From NCBI GenBank assembly GCA_028819195.1, contig JAPPMF010000017.1, positions 1 through 64,000 of the forward strand: 64,000 nt of DNA, given 5' to 3'. The notes under the pieces are model-generated. The model made no database searches. It was not told the DNA's origin and saw nothing but the letters and a program-made list of their open reading frames with translations. Below, in pieces: positions 62,819 to 64,000 of this stretch. Source of the DNA: Bin55 sp028819195 (GTDB lineage Bacteria; Pseudomonadota; Gammaproteobacteria; Pseudomonadales; Azotimanducaceae). The translations under genes and the position numbers were made by a program. Position 1 is the stretch's first letter, and every line of letters starts with the position of its first letter.

Positions 62819-63949
62819 TTATTCTTCGAGTTTACCCTGATAGGTAACTCGGTAGATCTTGCCAAAATGGTCGTCTGAGATATACAGTGAACCGTCTCGT
62901 GCTACCAAGACATCAGCTGGTCGACCCAACATAATTTTGTCTCTGATAAGCCAGATACTGATGAACGGTTTATATTCTAAAATTTCGTCCTTCATCTTTA
63001 CGACACTCACCTGATAGCCCACTAGTTCACTCCGATTCCAACTTCCATGTTCAGCTAAGAAGAGTGCGTTCTTGTAGCTTGCTGGAAATTGCTTTTTATC
63101 GTAGAAATCTATCCCGAGGACCGCTGAATGAGCTTGGATGTTCAACTTTGGCGCTACGTATGTTACGTCGTCATCGGCTTGCTCGCCATATTCCGGATCG
63201 AGGATGTTGTCGCCATGAATGAACGGAAATCCATAATGTGCACCAGGTTCATCAACGACATTGATTTCTTCGGGTGGGATGTCGTCGCCCATCCAGTCAC
63301 GACCATTGTCCGAGAACCACATCTTGTTGGTTTCCGGGTGCCAGCTTGAACCTACTGAATTACGCACGCCATGAGCATACACCTCCATATCGCCATTGCT
63401 GGGATCAATTCTCACAATACTCGCAAAACGTTCGTCATCCTTGAGACAAACATTACACGGCGCTCCTACATTGACATACAAAAAATTGTCTGGTCCAATT
63501 GACATGTACTTCCATCCGTGATATCGGATTCCATCACCCGGTAGCTTATCGGTTACAATCTCCGGTTGGGGAGAAAATCGATAAGTTTCTTCGATGTCTT
63601 CGTATCGCAGAATCTTGTCATAAGCGGCAACATAAAGATCACCGTTGAGTAACGCCAATCCCGATGGTACTTCTAGTTTTTCGGCAACAACAAAGACATC
63701 TTCTGCACCTTCTAGAACTGCGTAGAGTTTGCCTTCGCCACGCGAGCCAACAAACAATATACCCGATTCAGTTTCAGCCATTTGTCTAGCGTTGGGTACT
63801 TTATCAGTGTACAGATCAATTTTGAAGACATGACCGTCGTCGTCTTGGATTGTTTGCGGCATATCTTGTCCTGTTAGAGAACCAGTTGTTCCCCAGCCGA
63901 TTATGCCGAGAACCAACAACCAACGAGTTGCTTTTAGCCTCTGAAACAT
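62819..63949 (-). CDS. Sorbosone dehydrogenase-like PQQ-type beta-propeller, exported
   Basis: From the ATG at 63949 the protein has 376 residues with a signal peptide (LKATRWLLVLGIIGWGTTG); a start at 63982 adds 11 residues. The body is the glucose/sorbosone dehydrogenase propeller: LEVPSGLALLNGDLYVA, GPDNFLYVNVGAPCNVC, VYAHGVRNSVGSSWHPET, FSDNGRDWMGDDIPPEE, FLAEHGSWNR and RPADVLVARDGSLYISDDH. Such proteins oxidise sugars or aldehydes with PQQ in the periplasm. PQQ binding is inferred. Confidence 0.85.
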   Translation of the reverse strand: MFQRLKATRWLLVLGIIGWGTTGSLTGQDMPQTIQDDDGHVFKIDLYTDKVPNARQMAETESGILFVGSRGEGKLYAVLEGAEDVFVVAEKLEVPSGLALLNGDLYVAAYDKILRYEDIEETYRFSPQPEIVTDKLPGDGIRYHGWKYMSIGPDNFLYVNVGAPCNVCLKDDERFASIVRIDPSNGDMEVYAHGVRNSVGSSWHPETNKMWFSDNGRDWMGDDIPPEEINVVDEPGAHYGFPFIHGDNILDPEYGEQADDDVTYVAPKLNIQAHSAVLGIDFYDKKQFPASYKNALFLAEHGSWNRSELVGYQVSVVKMKDEILEYKPFISIWLIRDKIMLGRPADVLVARDGSLYISDDHFGKIYRVTYQGKLEE

Positions 63950-64000
63950 AAAATTTTGTTTTCCAAATTTGTTCTCGTTCAAGTTCCGATAATTCTATAG

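Overview
The window looks like a chromosomal stretch from a gammaproteobacterium, probably free-living and marine, with base composition in the 40s percent GC by hand counts of a few lines. The evidence for the group is gene order and content: lolB divergent from hemA-prfA-prmC-moeB, a long lipB-dacA-mltB-rodA-mrdA-rlmH-rsfS-nadD-uppP block, Fur-controlled feoAB, TonB-dependent uptake and RND efflux. TTG and GTG starts are frequent. No rRNA, CRISPR array, phage or intact insertion sequence was seen.

Layout. 1-4356: a truncated secreted-protein gene, a sterol-desaturase-family hydroxylase, a TonB-dependent receptor with an EF-hand insertion, and a small membrane protein. 4446-9066: lolB, and divergently hemA-prfA-prmC-moeB with overlapping genes. 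9002-17209 (minus): nine genes from uppP to lipB that join cell-wall synthesis (undecaprenyl phosphate recycling, PBP2/RodA, MltB, PBP5/6) to NAD synthesis, ribosome modification and silencing, and lipoylation. 17321-20693: ssb, a metallo-beta-lactamase-fold hydrolase and a PhoPQ-regulated-type secreted hydrolase.

20715-30263 is the most unusual region: nine tightly packed plus-strand genes that appear to encode an envelope complex. An ExbB/TolQ/MotA-like channel subunit is followed by two different von Willebrand A proteins. Each of these starts with a membrane helix carrying an F-L-D-V motif, like the proton-channel helix of ExbD/TolR. Upstream lie exported TPR, PEGA, CsgG/LpoB-like and non-catalytic FGE-like proteins. 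I read this as a proton-motive-force-driven machine with vWA domains in place of the usual ExbD or OmpA output domain. I know of no described system with this composition, but could not search.

30900-38837: a large secreted CRTAC1/ASPIC and vanadium-haloperoxidase-like fusion, then a YejB-YejE-YejA type peptide transporter without its ATPase. 39550-50601: a DUF4143 ATPase, an RND pump with its adaptor, and a GldA/GldFG-like ABC exporter with a DUF4340 partner. 50598-54148: a HIT protein, three poorly characterised proteins and a MerR-HTH/TPR protein. 54164-56518: feoAB under an almost perfect Fur box that overlaps the core promoter. Then come tRNA-Arg(TCG), ribBA-pdxA, an FAH-family hydrolase and a peroxiredoxin. 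60409-62151 is a decaying patch with two transposase remnants and an intact/frameshifted tandem pair of thioredoxin lipoproteins. The window closes with a lysozyme-fold lipoprotein and a sorbosone-dehydrogenase-like protein.
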